From: Mycobacteroides chelonae
GTDB lineage: Bacteria > Actinomycetota > Actinomycetes > Mycobacteriales > Mycobacteriaceae
Assembly (NCBI GenBank): GCA_014204435.1
Contig: JACHLF010000002.1
Coordinates: 248,001 to 312,000 of the forward strand
Reading direction: 5' to 3'
Length of the DNA: 64,000 nt
The notes under the pieces were generated by a model. That model had not been told where the DNA came from. It worked only from the letters and a program-made list of their open reading frames with translations, and did not search any database. The position numbers were made by a program, and so were the translations under genes. Position 1 is the stretch's first letter. Every line of letters starts with the position of its first letter. Positions 27,167 to 36,030 of this stretch are shown here, one piece after another.

Positions 27167-27577
27167 TCAGTAGAGCGGCCACTTACGCCCATCGGATGTG
27201 AGGTCGCGAATATCGATATGGATCCCGCGTACACGGAAAGCTCTGGGGCAGTGCGCTATTGCCAACAGCCGTCCTGAGGCAAGGTTCGATACCCACCACG
27301 GGGTCTGCAAAAATCGGGTGCCGGCCGTAGCCCACTGGGGACACGGCTCGCCGAGCTGTGCGGCGACAAAATCGCCGGCAGCAGCGAGCAGACAATCAAA
27401 TCGTTCATCGCCGATGCGCGGCGGCTCATCTTCGATGAGTGAAAGCGCTTCCCAATCGGCCTCTTGTGCGCCGCGCATGAACTCAAAAAAGATACAAAGC
27501 CGGTCTCTGAGCCCCTGCCGCGCCAGCATGGCCTGTGCTGTTTGTCGCAGCGTAATCGCGGCCGGGTCCAAGGACAT
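27167..27577 (-). CDS. Hypothetical protein, actinobacterial family
   Basis: A 136-residue protein with ATG 27577 and GGGAGG seven bases upstream. The C-terminal half has the pattern CPQWATAGTRFLQTPWWVSN, then RAFRVRGIHI and ends near DLTSDGRKW. It recalls an actinobacterial family often found beside DUF6036-type nucleotidyltransferase antitoxins. No such partner lies next to it here. It is convergent to tniQ and separate from the drm operon. I cannot assign a function. Confidence 0.55.
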   Translation of the reverse strand: MSLDPAAITLRQTAQAMLARQGLRDRLCIFFEFMRGAQEADWEALSLIEDEPPRIGDERFDCLLAAAGDFVAAQLGEPCPQWATAGTRFLQTPWWVSNLASGRLLAIAHCPRAFRVRGIHIDIRDLTSDGRKWPLY

Positions 27578-27827
27578 GCCGGTACCTCCCAGTGAACGTG
27601 ACTTAATCCGTAAGACTCATGGGGTCACCCAGGGCGATCAGTGATTCAGCTTCATGAAACCAGCGCTAGTCATCCCCAGGACTATCCTGGCGTAAGTCCC
27701 GGACGAGCCATCAGTGGCGTTGGTCTCGGTCCGCTCGGCGTCGTGGTGGTGCGAGTGATGTTGGGCGGGCCTCGTCAGGATTGAGGAAGGCGTTAATGCT
27801 GTGACCATTTTCAGGACATCCTGGTTC

Positions 27828-29651
27828 TCACGAAGTGGGATAGGTGCCCGACGTCGTAGCTTCGAAAACTCCACGGTGATGAAGGTATTCGTAGACAACT
27901 TCTCGACTCAGGTCGTGGTTGAAGTGCCCGCATCCAAAAGTTAAATAGACGCATCGCTCGCATGCTCGCATTTCCTGTTGGTAGCAGATGGGATCGTTCT
28001 CGCAATGAATACTGCGTGCGACAACGCTATGCAACCAGCTCGACGCCCGGTTGTTCAGAAGGGTCCACAGCGAACCAAGCGTGAACGCCTTCAATGTGTT
28101 GGCGTATACGGCGAATGTCAACGTTTCGGGAACGAGCCATTCAGCAAGGCTGGACTCTGCCAATCCCACTTGGCCGTCATCAAGTCCACGTAAGAGCAAG
28201 TGGCTCAGGGTATGTACCAGTACGCGCACAGTCCGGGCGGGAACCGGGCGGGTCTCTTCATAGGCAAAAATCTCTAAGAGTTCCCGCCTTGCCGCCTCTT
28301 CGTCGGCCGGGGCGGAGTCTATTTCACCTCGGGCATGTAAAAAACTGAGGACCTGTCGCGCCGACAACGTGACGAGAAGAGCTTCGGTGCGGCTACTGAG
28401 TGCGTAAACGGGGTACTTACCATCGTGGTGCTTACGGTGGCGGAAACCCCGTATCGCCGACGCATTGGGCCCGTGCTTCTCGCGCGTGTACCCGAACGCC
28501 ACTTTCGCGACCGGAAAATCCCACGTGACCGCGATCTCATGGACACCTAGAGCATCGCAGTAGGCCACTGCCGACTGCAACGAGGCGGCACGCTCCAAGT
28601 CAGCCGTCGTCGCCGCTAGCTCGGCTTGTTGTGCCAGTGTCACACGGGGGACCTCTGTGGTATCGAACACTGCTGCCCGCTCGTAAAACGGGCGACGCAC
28701 GGCAACAACGTCCTGAATACTAGCGGCTAATTCGCCAAGAGCGCCGATACCGCTCGCCACGGGACCGTTCGATGCTCGGAGCGTCGCAATTTCCGCCTCG
28801 TCAAGCCCCATCGCGCGATAGCGCTGCTCTTTTACAGCCCACTCCGACGCACTCATTCTCACACCATTTCTGCCGGTATCTATTTCTCGCATACCTTGCT
28901 GAATAGTCGAAATAGCACCGAAATAATGGGCAACAGCGATCTGGGCGCGCGAAGGGTGACGCTGATAGGTCTGAAAGACGGACGAGTCAATATTTATGAG
29001 ATCAACGTAGTGGGCGCGGTATGCCCGCGAATCATCAAGCGTATGGGCCCGCATACGAACTACGCCATCATTGCCTGGCCATGCATCGCAGTTACAAGGA
29101 GACATGTTGGTACGGGATACAACGCCTCCGTTACATCCCTGGCCCCTGCATCTCCATGTGGCAGTCCGGAAACTGCCGGTGTTCTCGAAGAACATATCGT
29201 CATACCCGTGTGTCGCACATTTCGGCACGTAGATTGCGCTGATTTGCCCGCAGTTGTGTGCGTTGTAGAACCGCAGCTGCTGAAGCCGCCCACCGCAACC
29301 ACATTGGGGTTCCTTAGCTAGCTCATTTGCACTCCGGAAGCTTCGAACACGCCCACACATTCGGTTGCTGCACTCAAAAACGAGGGGAAATAGATCCCAA
29401 ACGACATGTTCAGGACGAACGATGCGGTAGTCGCGAGTCACGCTGTCGCGGGGTATCGGAAGGTCATACCGATATTCGTCGGACCACTGTTCAAGATAGC
29501 TGGCAATCGCATCGTAGACGACTTGCTCATTCAAGTCGCTGAGCTTGTCACCGTGTACGGCGACGACCCGTCCGTAGACCCTGTCCTCGTGTCTAAACAC
29601 CGCCCCAGGCAGGTAGCCCCACAGTATTTGACTCTTGCTGCGCAGCATCAA
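27828..29651 (-). CDS. drmB: DrmB-like DUF1998 protein (DISARM)
   Basis: A 607-residue protein with the DUF1998 domain in its C-terminal third: VLVHTLSHLLLRGL near residue 480, then LAEWLVPETLTFAVYANTLK, and a cysteine cluster (CENDPICYQQEMRACERCVY) near 550. Several more zinc-type pairs occur in the first half (CSNRMCGR, CGCGGR, CKAT-like segments). This is the DrmB component of DISARM, which works with the DrmA helicase against incoming DNA. Its ATG overlaps the drmA stop by 4 bp, as in an obligate pair. No drmC follows: the next bases run to an unrelated gene. Confidence 0.82.
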   Translation of the reverse strand: MMLRSKSQILWGYLPGAVFRHEDRVYGRVVAVHGDKLSDLNEQVVYDAIASYLEQWSDEYRYDLPIPRDSVTRDYRIVRPEHVVWDLFPLVFECSNRMCGRVRSFRSANELAKEPQCGCGGRLQQLRFYNAHNCGQISAIYVPKCATHGYDDMFFENTGSFRTATWRCRGQGCNGGVVSRTNMSPCNCDAWPGNDGVVRMRAHTLDDSRAYRAHYVDLINIDSSVFQTYQRHPSRAQIAVAHYFGAISTIQQGMREIDTGRNGVRMSASEWAVKEQRYRAMGLDEAEIATLRASNGPVASGIGALGELAASIQDVVAVRRPFYERAAVFDTTEVPRVTLAQQAELAATTADLERAASLQSAVAYCDALGVHEIAVTWDFPVAKVAFGYTREKHGPNASAIRGFRHRKHHDGKYPVYALSSRTEALLVTLSARQVLSFLHARGEIDSAPADEEAARRELLEIFAYEETRPVPARTVRVLVHTLSHLLLRGLDDGQVGLAESSLAEWLVPETLTFAVYANTLKAFTLGSLWTLLNNRASSWLHSVVARSIHCENDPICYQQEMRACERCVYLTFGCGHFNHDLSREVVYEYLHHRGVFEATTSGTYPTS

Positions 29652-32600
29652 GACTCCTTTGAAGAGGCCGTAACATTCTGTGACACAACACTTTTAGTGG
29701 ATGCACCGGCTTCCTTTTTGTCAATGCCGCGGCCAGTTAGCTGCAAGACTGCCTCGCGGCTGTGTATCCCAACAGAGAACTCTCCAGGGTCGTCGATGTC
29801 ATGAAAGTTCGATAGCGGAGTGTGGTGAAACAGGTTCGTGGTATTTGCCTGGCGGGCGGCAACGCTCAATGCCTTACGCTCAGTTTCGTCCCACTGTTTC
29901 ACTGCGCGGTCAGCGAGTTCAGCTTCCATACTGGGATCATTCACCCCGGTGATGGGGGACGCGTAACAACGGTGCAGACGCTCCTTTACCCTCGCGTCGA
30001 TGGCGGTCTGGTTGGCTTTCCACCAGTGCTGAAACTTGTCGGCACTTCGAATCCCCTCGATCGGCGCGCCAAACTCACCTGTGCGGGCTAAGTCGTGCAA
30101 CAACGCGAGCGCGATACCGGGAACCGTTCGATCGACGACAAAGAATGCGTACTTATTTACCGGCACGGGTGTCACCAATTGGTCAAGGAATCGGTGATTG
30201 CTGTGGAAATTGCTGAACATGGACCGCTCCCGGCGCGAGAAGGCGTCGTACACACTCACGACCAATCCGACGTGAGTACGTCCCGATCGGGCGGTGACCT
30301 GGATGTAGTCTGCGGCGGTGGTTGGTATCCCCGCCATGATCAGGATGTTGAGGCGGTCCAGGTCCACACCATGGCTGATCACCGAGGTGCCCACGAGAGC
30401 GCGTAGTCGCTGTCCTCGGTCGGTGGCAAGCGTGTCATTTTGCACCCGGGCGATGGCGTCAGCGAGTTCAGGGATGGGCACCTGGCCGGTAAGCACTGCA
30501 CGGGCCAGGGGTCCGTGGCCTTCCGCGACGAGCTCGTCGGAGAGAAACCGCAGCTCTTCGTCCAGTTTTGCACCGTGAGCTTTGCTATTGACGTAGCCAA
30601 GCGCGACCTCGTAATCGAATAGAAGGTCTAGGTAGTCCTGCCGGGTGGGAGCTTTGCCCCAAAGCTCGTCGGAAATCTCAAGTTCCGCATCAGGTCGGAT
30701 ATTTGTTTCTAATTCATTTACCGCACGCAGGAGTTCAGTTTGGACGATCGCTGCTACGTCGGCTTTTTGGCGATAATGTGGCAGTACACCGACGAAAATG
30801 CGGCGTACATCGGCGGTGGTGTGAGTGTAAAAGCTGCGAGAGCGTTCGAAGCCTCTGGATGGGAATGCGCGAGGAAGTCGGCCGTATACCTGACGTAACT
30901 GATCCTTGTATTGTTCGATAGTTGCACTGGCAGTAAGAATTTTTGACGGCAATGCCGCCGAACTGCCGCGCTGCAGTTCGGCGATAAGTCCTTCGTAATG
31001 TCCGCTGAAAGCCCCCAGCTCCTCCTTCAACAGGTGCATTTCATCCTGAATGGTTAATGCCGGAACTGGGTCCTTAAGTGGAGGCAACTCGAGGTAGTTC
31101 ACCCCTCGTCTGGGAGGAGGGCAGTGTTCAGGACCAGCCAAACACGTTCCAGCGATGGGCACGCTGAAGTAGCCATGCTGCGGGCACTGGAAGCGGGGCC
31201 CCTGGCTAAATGCCGTGAATTCCGGATACCAACTATAGCCGGTGAGTTTGTCGACGGTGGAGATCACGATACTGGGCAGCGAGCGATAGACCTCCTCATC
31301 GGTGATATGCAGAGGTAATTCTCGTCCACAGCCTTCGGCCCGACATTGATGCACTAGCCGTATTTCACGTTCTCTAAGTACCAGGGCAACGTTTTCGTCT
31401 CCGCAGTACGGGCACTTGGTAACGATCCGGTTGGCGGCATGCTTATCGGAGAAATTTCCCTTGGCGGCCAGGCGAGATTCCTGCGCCCACCCATTCCACC
31501 ACGTCTTCGGGTATTTGAGACGGTTCGGCGTACCGTCTCCACCGACTAGATAGCCCAAGGCGAAAGGATCCGCGTCGGGTGAGCCAACGTTTTCCTCCCT
31601 TCGTAAACTCTCTGCTATCACTAGCACGCGTAGCATTCGAAACACCTGCTGTACAGAAAGCATGCGTAAGGGGAAGCGTAGCCATGCGGTGACTCCAGCG
31701 TCTTTTCCGCGGAGGCGATCGTAGAACAACGCGGAGATAATGAGACCGAGGTACGCCTCTGTCTTTCCCCCGCCGGCAGGGAACCACAGCACGTCCACGT
31801 GGTCTAGTTCGCGGCGATACTCAGGATCGTTGAGCTCGCGGGCAACGAGGGCCGGCAGGTTGGTGACAATGTAGACCAGTTGGAAAAGCCGCCAGGTAGT
31901 AAACGGCTTATCCGCGTTGGCGCGGGAGAATGTCTCATTTGCTAACTGGAAGGCTTGGGCCAGGCGGGCATCTTCGTGCATCGCTTGCCGACCAAGTTTG
32001 AATCGGCGGAGTTCATCGGAGAACTGTGTGAGGTCGCGCGCTACCTCGGCGTGGTGTGGTTGGTCTTGGATCGACCGTAGGAAGCGTCCGAACTCGGTTT
32101 CGTAGTCTTCCATCGCTTCTTGGACACTTGTCAGGATGGCGGTGGGATCGGAGGCGAGTTCATCCCACCGAGGCGGTGTTACGTGGTCATCGCGCGGTTC
32201 AACGACGGACTGTACGTGCGTGGGCAGCGTCTCAGACCGTACGCCTCCCTCAGGTGTACGGACCGCCACACAGCCAGTGCCATGACCGACGATATCGGCG
32301 AGATCTGCAAGTTGGTAATCGTCCGGGGCTAACTCGAACCGCTGTGCAACGATCGGGGTCGCCGCTGTGGGATGCACGGTGAGACGGCAGTCGTAGACGG
32401 ACATGTCCTGCTGTGGCCGACCCTCGACATGCGTGACATTGCGCAGGAAGACCGAGACCAGGTATTCCCGCGCCCCTAAGGGTTGCGCGAAAGCGGTCAA
32501 TTCGAGATCCGGATACTCAGTGGGCTGCCAATCCCAGTCGAGTAGCTCAGCTAAGGCCAGGGCGAAGCTCGCCTCATCGGCCAAAGCGCTACGGGGCATC

Positions 32601-33337
32601 TCGTTGCGCTTAACACGAAGCGGGCGCATCGCCTCAGAGCTGGCGTAGTGATCGTTGATGATGTCTTCGACGAGTCGGTTGGCCACGTTCGGCACTTCAA
32701 CGACGGTTCCGTCGAGCGGAATCTCAACTCGAGTGCGAGGTATCGCGACGTCCCGTCGTCGCCACGCCCCAAGTAAGCGGGTCTTCTTTGGACGTCTACG
32801 GGACTTTCCCGATGCGCTGGCAGCTTCGGCGGGGGAGCGTGATTCCGACGCCGTGACCTCAGCTGCAGCCTTAGGGTCAATTCCCTTCTCGTCCTCGGTT
32901 TTTGGCTCGGGACTGCCCAGATAGGTTCGCTGTTCCTCAAGGTCTGCGATTTCTTCGAGATACAGGGCGAACGCCATATCGATATCGAGTACGACGGCAT
33001 CGCTGTTGTGAGCGCTCACTCGAAAACTCAGGCCTAGCGCTGGTACGTCGACACGTTCCGGGTGCTGCGCACTGTCAGAAGAAGCGTCGGGATCTGCGGA
33101 GTCCTCCGAGGTGGTGCCATCTTTGGCAAATGGCGCTGGTTTGACCCAGATGGGTTCTAACACTCCAAGTAATACGTTGTGCTTGGGTTCCCAGGGCGGG
33201 CTGTGCCGGATATCGGTGCGATCGGCTAGGCGTACCGAGAGCCGATCGATAAGCCAGTCGACGACGCTGGCCTCCCGGCGGTTCTTCAAGGATGCATCAG
33301 TAGGGGCTGATGGAATGCGTTGTGCAGCTCCACGCAT
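29648..33337 (-). CDS. drmA: DrmA-like SF2 helicase (DISARM)
   Basis: A 1229-residue helicase. Motif I is LWFPAGGGKTEAYLGL near residue 520, motif II IQDEMHLLKEELG near 762, motif III ILTASATIEQY near 800, and motifs V and VI GTSVISHGVDLDRL and YIQVTARSGRTHVG near 1000-1017. A zinc ribbon (CPYCGDENV ... HQCRAEGCGREL) is inserted between the motors, as in DrmA. Length fits the family. ATG 33337 follows AAGGAG, which overlaps the drmE-like stop 11 bp upstream, so the genes form one operon. Confidence 0.85.
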   Translation of the reverse strand: MRGAAQRIPSAPTDASLKNRREASVVDWLIDRLSVRLADRTDIRHSPPWEPKHNVLLGVLEPIWVKPAPFAKDGTTSEDSADPDASSDSAQHPERVDVPALGLSFRVSAHNSDAVVLDIDMAFALYLEEIADLEEQRTYLGSPEPKTEDEKGIDPKAAAEVTASESRSPAEAASASGKSRRRPKKTRLLGAWRRRDVAIPRTRVEIPLDGTVVEVPNVANRLVEDIINDHYASSEAMRPLRVKRNEMPRSALADEASFALALAELLDWDWQPTEYPDLELTAFAQPLGAREYLVSVFLRNVTHVEGRPQQDMSVYDCRLTVHPTAATPIVAQRFELAPDDYQLADLADIVGHGTGCVAVRTPEGGVRSETLPTHVQSVVEPRDDHVTPPRWDELASDPTAILTSVQEAMEDYETEFGRFLRSIQDQPHHAEVARDLTQFSDELRRFKLGRQAMHEDARLAQAFQLANETFSRANADKPFTTWRLFQLVYIVTNLPALVARELNDPEYRRELDHVDVLWFPAGGGKTEAYLGLIISALFYDRLRGKDAGVTAWLRFPLRMLSVQQVFRMLRVLVIAESLRREENVGSPDADPFALGYLVGGDGTPNRLKYPKTWWNGWAQESRLAAKGNFSDKHAANRIVTKCPYCGDENVALVLREREIRLVHQCRAEGCGRELPLHITDEEVYRSLPSIVISTVDKLTGYSWYPEFTAFSQGPRFQCPQHGYFSVPIAGTCLAGPEHCPPPRRGVNYLELPPLKDPVPALTIQDEMHLLKEELGAFSGHYEGLIAELQRGSSAALPSKILTASATIEQYKDQLRQVYGRLPRAFPSRGFERSRSFYTHTTADVRRIFVGVLPHYRQKADVAAIVQTELLRAVNELETNIRPDAELEISDELWGKAPTRQDYLDLLFDYEVALGYVNSKAHGAKLDEELRFLSDELVAEGHGPLARAVLTGQVPIPELADAIARVQNDTLATDRGQRLRALVGTSVISHGVDLDRLNILIMAGIPTTAADYIQVTARSGRTHVGLVVSVYDAFSRRERSMFSNFHSNHRFLDQLVTPVPVNKYAFFVVDRTVPGIALALLHDLARTGEFGAPIEGIRSADKFQHWWKANQTAIDARVKERLHRCYASPITGVNDPSMEAELADRAVKQWDETERKALSVAARQANTTNLFHHTPLSNFHDIDDPGEFSVGIHSREAVLQLTGRGIDKKEAGASTKSVVSQNVTASSKES

Positions 33338-33348
33338 GTGTTGACTCC

Positions 33349-35787
33349 TTAACCTGCTTGATGGGGGCGGGGAGTAATCCTGCGCAGCTGGGCCGCGGGA
33401 ACACTCGTTGCGGCGCCGACAGAACGCACCTGGCGGAGTTCAAACTCCTCGAGCACCTCAGCGGGATCTATTCCCCCGCACATGTCGGAGAGTTTTCGCA
33501 GGTTCGCGCCGGCGCGGTTGGCAGATACCTCCGCGATAGCGTCGTTGAGTACTCGCCCAAGTCCGCGGTGAAGTCGTCGAAGTTCGGCGGCCATAGCGCC
33601 CATGCGTTGCCAGGTGTGATCGTTCGTTAGATCATGACGTTTCGTCAGCCAGGCCACCCGCCGTATATCCGTGATGTCATCGGGGGCGATGATCCGGCCA
33701 TCGGCCCAGTCACGGCAGGTGTTGCCCGCCTTGATTGTGCTTCCACGACTGCGGAGGGCACGCATAACAGCATCCCAGGTACCGCATTCGTTGTGCAGAT
33801 CCCGTGTGGCATTTCGGAAACGTTGCAACATGAGTGTTACTGCTTTGACGTCGGCGTCTTGGTGTGCAGCTTGTAGGAGCCGGCTGTATAGAGCATCACG
33901 GGTTTCGCCACGGGGAATGAGGAGAGTCATTCCGGGCGCAAGGGATGAGACAGGTGTGGACGAATAACGGTCTCCAACAAGAACTTCCGCGGTGGAATCG
34001 GTGGGCAGCCAGTATTCGCTGTCGCCGGGCTCCAGCCTGATCGGGCGAGCGAGGACGCTGCGTGCTCCACCGGGTGTAGAGGAATGAAGGAGCTGACTGT
34101 CTTGAGGCTGGACTTCATCAACGGCGCAAGCGAAGTCCGCGAAGATGCTAGCCAAATCGAGTGTAGGAATCGGCGAGTCGTCGTCGGCCTCGCCGCGAGC
34201 ATCAACGTTCACTGGGCCGTAGATGGTGCCAGCCGCCCGGATATGGTGGCCAGATGGCGGGTCAAATCCTAAATCGCCAGCGCTACGGTCGAGGATATCC
34301 TTCCATTCGGAGTCGAGCTCGCGGAGAACTCTTGCAGCCCAAATCTTCTCCTCAGGATCGGCCACGAGAACCTGCTCGGTGGCTTCCCCACCCATGAGAC
34401 AAGCGCGATGCCATGGCGGAGGCACACCGAGGTGTAGCTCCAACGAGGGTGTCGAGGTCCACCGTATGCGGCCGCTGTATGGGAGCACCGCAAGTCTGCC
34501 GGGTTCGGCGGTTTCGTTGATGACCGCAGCAAGGTCCGGATCGGCAGACATTAGGTCAATGAGCAACGCCCGTGCCCCGGATCGCTGCTGGGTGCGAACC
34601 GTGACTGTTGCAGAATCACGTTGTGTAGCAATGTATTCCAGTACTCCGCGAAGTACTTCGAAACGGGGGTTGTAGTCTTCGATCAGTTCGAAAAGGTCGA
34701 TGGCGTCCCTGCGCAGGTCCGGCCAGTGCGTTTCACGAAAACCTGCCCAATCATTGGACAGATCGTTGTGGTGGATGGTTTGAAGGTTCTTGCGCAGTGT
34801 CGCCGTGCTCATTCCACGGGGCTCTTGGACCGCGCATTGATCTGCGGTTGAAAGCTTTCCCCAGGTTCCGCCAATTAGGTTGATGAGTTGGACTGCGGCA
34901 GCGAGCTTCGGCGGAAAGGGGAGGTTCGTACGCCGCGCGGCAGCGACGCCTCGAAGGCAGCGCCGACGCAGGCGTGTGAATTCGGGCGCCCGATACTCGG
35001 CAATCAGAACCCGACTGTCTATGCCGCTGAGCAGTGCATTGGTCGACAAAGGGCCGCAGTCAGGGGGATGTCCCAGTTCCCTGGAAATCTGCCGCCGAAG
35101 CCCGGGGGTCCAGCCCCAATGCAGCCATCGAGCTGTATTTTGCAAGCTGGGCGGCAAGGGCTCTCCCACCGCGCTGACCACCATGATTCGTCGTGCTTGG
35201 TGACTTGCAGCCCAGGTCAGCGCGGAGTCGAGCGTCTCCGAGTTGCGGAAGCTAGTCCGATCGATGATCACCAGGCCGGGGCGTACCTGCTTGAGCTGCG
35301 GCCAGCCGAGGGATGTATTGAGATAAAGGAGGCCGTCGCTCCATGCGCGGGCCGGGCTGACGGTGCCCTTGAGATCTATCACCGACCCCTCTGCGCGGAC
35401 GCGCTGAACGCGCAGAGCTTCGGAGAGGTTCTCAGCGCCGATCTTCAGCCGCCGAAGGCGGTCGGTCAGGTTGACATTCAAACCGACGACCATCAAAGGG
35501 CCGTCGAACCAATCATCTTGGAATCGATTACTCATTCGCGCGCCGAGGCGACTTAATTGGAGAAGTACACCGAGGACAATGGCTATGTCGTGGCGTCCTT
35601 GCGGTAGGGCCAGCACGAGGTCTCGATCGCATTGGCCCACAGCGCGGCGTACGAGATTCAAGGTAGCTTCATCAAGGGGGCCAGGGTCAACCGTCGAACC
35701 ACCATCTGTCAGTCGCCGGCGGCGTAGACGTTCCAGCAAGTCGTCGGGGTCGGTGATCGCCGGCACCAACACATCCAGATAGGCCAT
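33349..35787 (-). CDS. DrmE-like protein of the DISARM cluster
   Basis: An 812-residue protein with no standard helicase or nuclease motif. ATG 35787 is chosen over an upstream start because GAGGGGG lies just before it. The N-terminal third shows a worn helicase-like pattern: LVLALPQGRHDIAIVLG where a P-loop could be, PGLVIIDRTSFRN as a Walker-B-like strand, and IMVVSAVGEPL in place of motif III. The C-terminal 150 residues are helical (TWDAVMRALRSRGS, WQRMGAMAAELRRLHRGLG). Position before drmA-drmB matches drmE of class 2 DISARM. The DrmE identity rests on context and size, not on a clear motif. Confidence 0.6.
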   Translation of the reverse strand: MAYLDVLVPAITDPDDLLERLRRRRLTDGGSTVDPGPLDEATLNLVRRAVGQCDRDLVLALPQGRHDIAIVLGVLLQLSRLGARMSNRFQDDWFDGPLMVVGLNVNLTDRLRRLKIGAENLSEALRVQRVRAEGSVIDLKGTVSPARAWSDGLLYLNTSLGWPQLKQVRPGLVIIDRTSFRNSETLDSALTWAASHQARRIMVVSAVGEPLPPSLQNTARWLHWGWTPGLRRQISRELGHPPDCGPLSTNALLSGIDSRVLIAEYRAPEFTRLRRRCLRGVAAARRTNLPFPPKLAAAVQLINLIGGTWGKLSTADQCAVQEPRGMSTATLRKNLQTIHHNDLSNDWAGFRETHWPDLRRDAIDLFELIEDYNPRFEVLRGVLEYIATQRDSATVTVRTQQRSGARALLIDLMSADPDLAAVINETAEPGRLAVLPYSGRIRWTSTPSLELHLGVPPPWHRACLMGGEATEQVLVADPEEKIWAARVLRELDSEWKDILDRSAGDLGFDPPSGHHIRAAGTIYGPVNVDARGEADDDSPIPTLDLASIFADFACAVDEVQPQDSQLLHSSTPGGARSVLARPIRLEPGDSEYWLPTDSTAEVLVGDRYSSTPVSSLAPGMTLLIPRGETRDALYSRLLQAAHQDADVKAVTLMLQRFRNATRDLHNECGTWDAVMRALRSRGSTIKAGNTCRDWADGRIIAPDDITDIRRVAWLTKRHDLTNDHTWQRMGAMAAELRRLHRGLGRVLNDAIAEVSANRAGANLRKLSDMCGGIDPAEVLEEFELRQVRSVGAATSVPAAQLRRITPRPHQAG

Positions 35788-36030
35788 GTTCCCCCTCTCG
35801 CCTACATCAAGTGTGTGGTGGTTCACATTAGCTGGGAGAGGCGACAACCACTTCGACCTGCGCAACGTGTGATCATTCGGCGCGTCGTGCCGCGGTATTC
35901 GACGCGGAGGCCTACCGTGACCGGTGTGCAGCGTGATGGCTCCGCGAGGCTACTTCTACGCCGGAACAGGAGAAGCCTTTACCTGCCCTCGGCGGGGAAC
36001 TGGCCTGGCAATGACTGAGGGGGCATACCG
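35788..36030. promoter_or_regulatory. Divergent promoter region of the DISARM-like cluster
   Basis: 243 bases separate the leftward drmE-drmA-drmB operon from the rightward methyltransferase gene, so promoters for both must lie here. This would allow host methylation and the effector operon to be set separately. No clear operator palindrome or gene is seen. GAGGGGG before the methyltransferase GTG is its ribosome site. Confidence 0.45.

Noticed and set aside
27638..27898. Leftward frame of 86 codons after drmB, considered as drmC
   Set aside because: It is far too short, has no HKD motif, and overlaps the drmB end.
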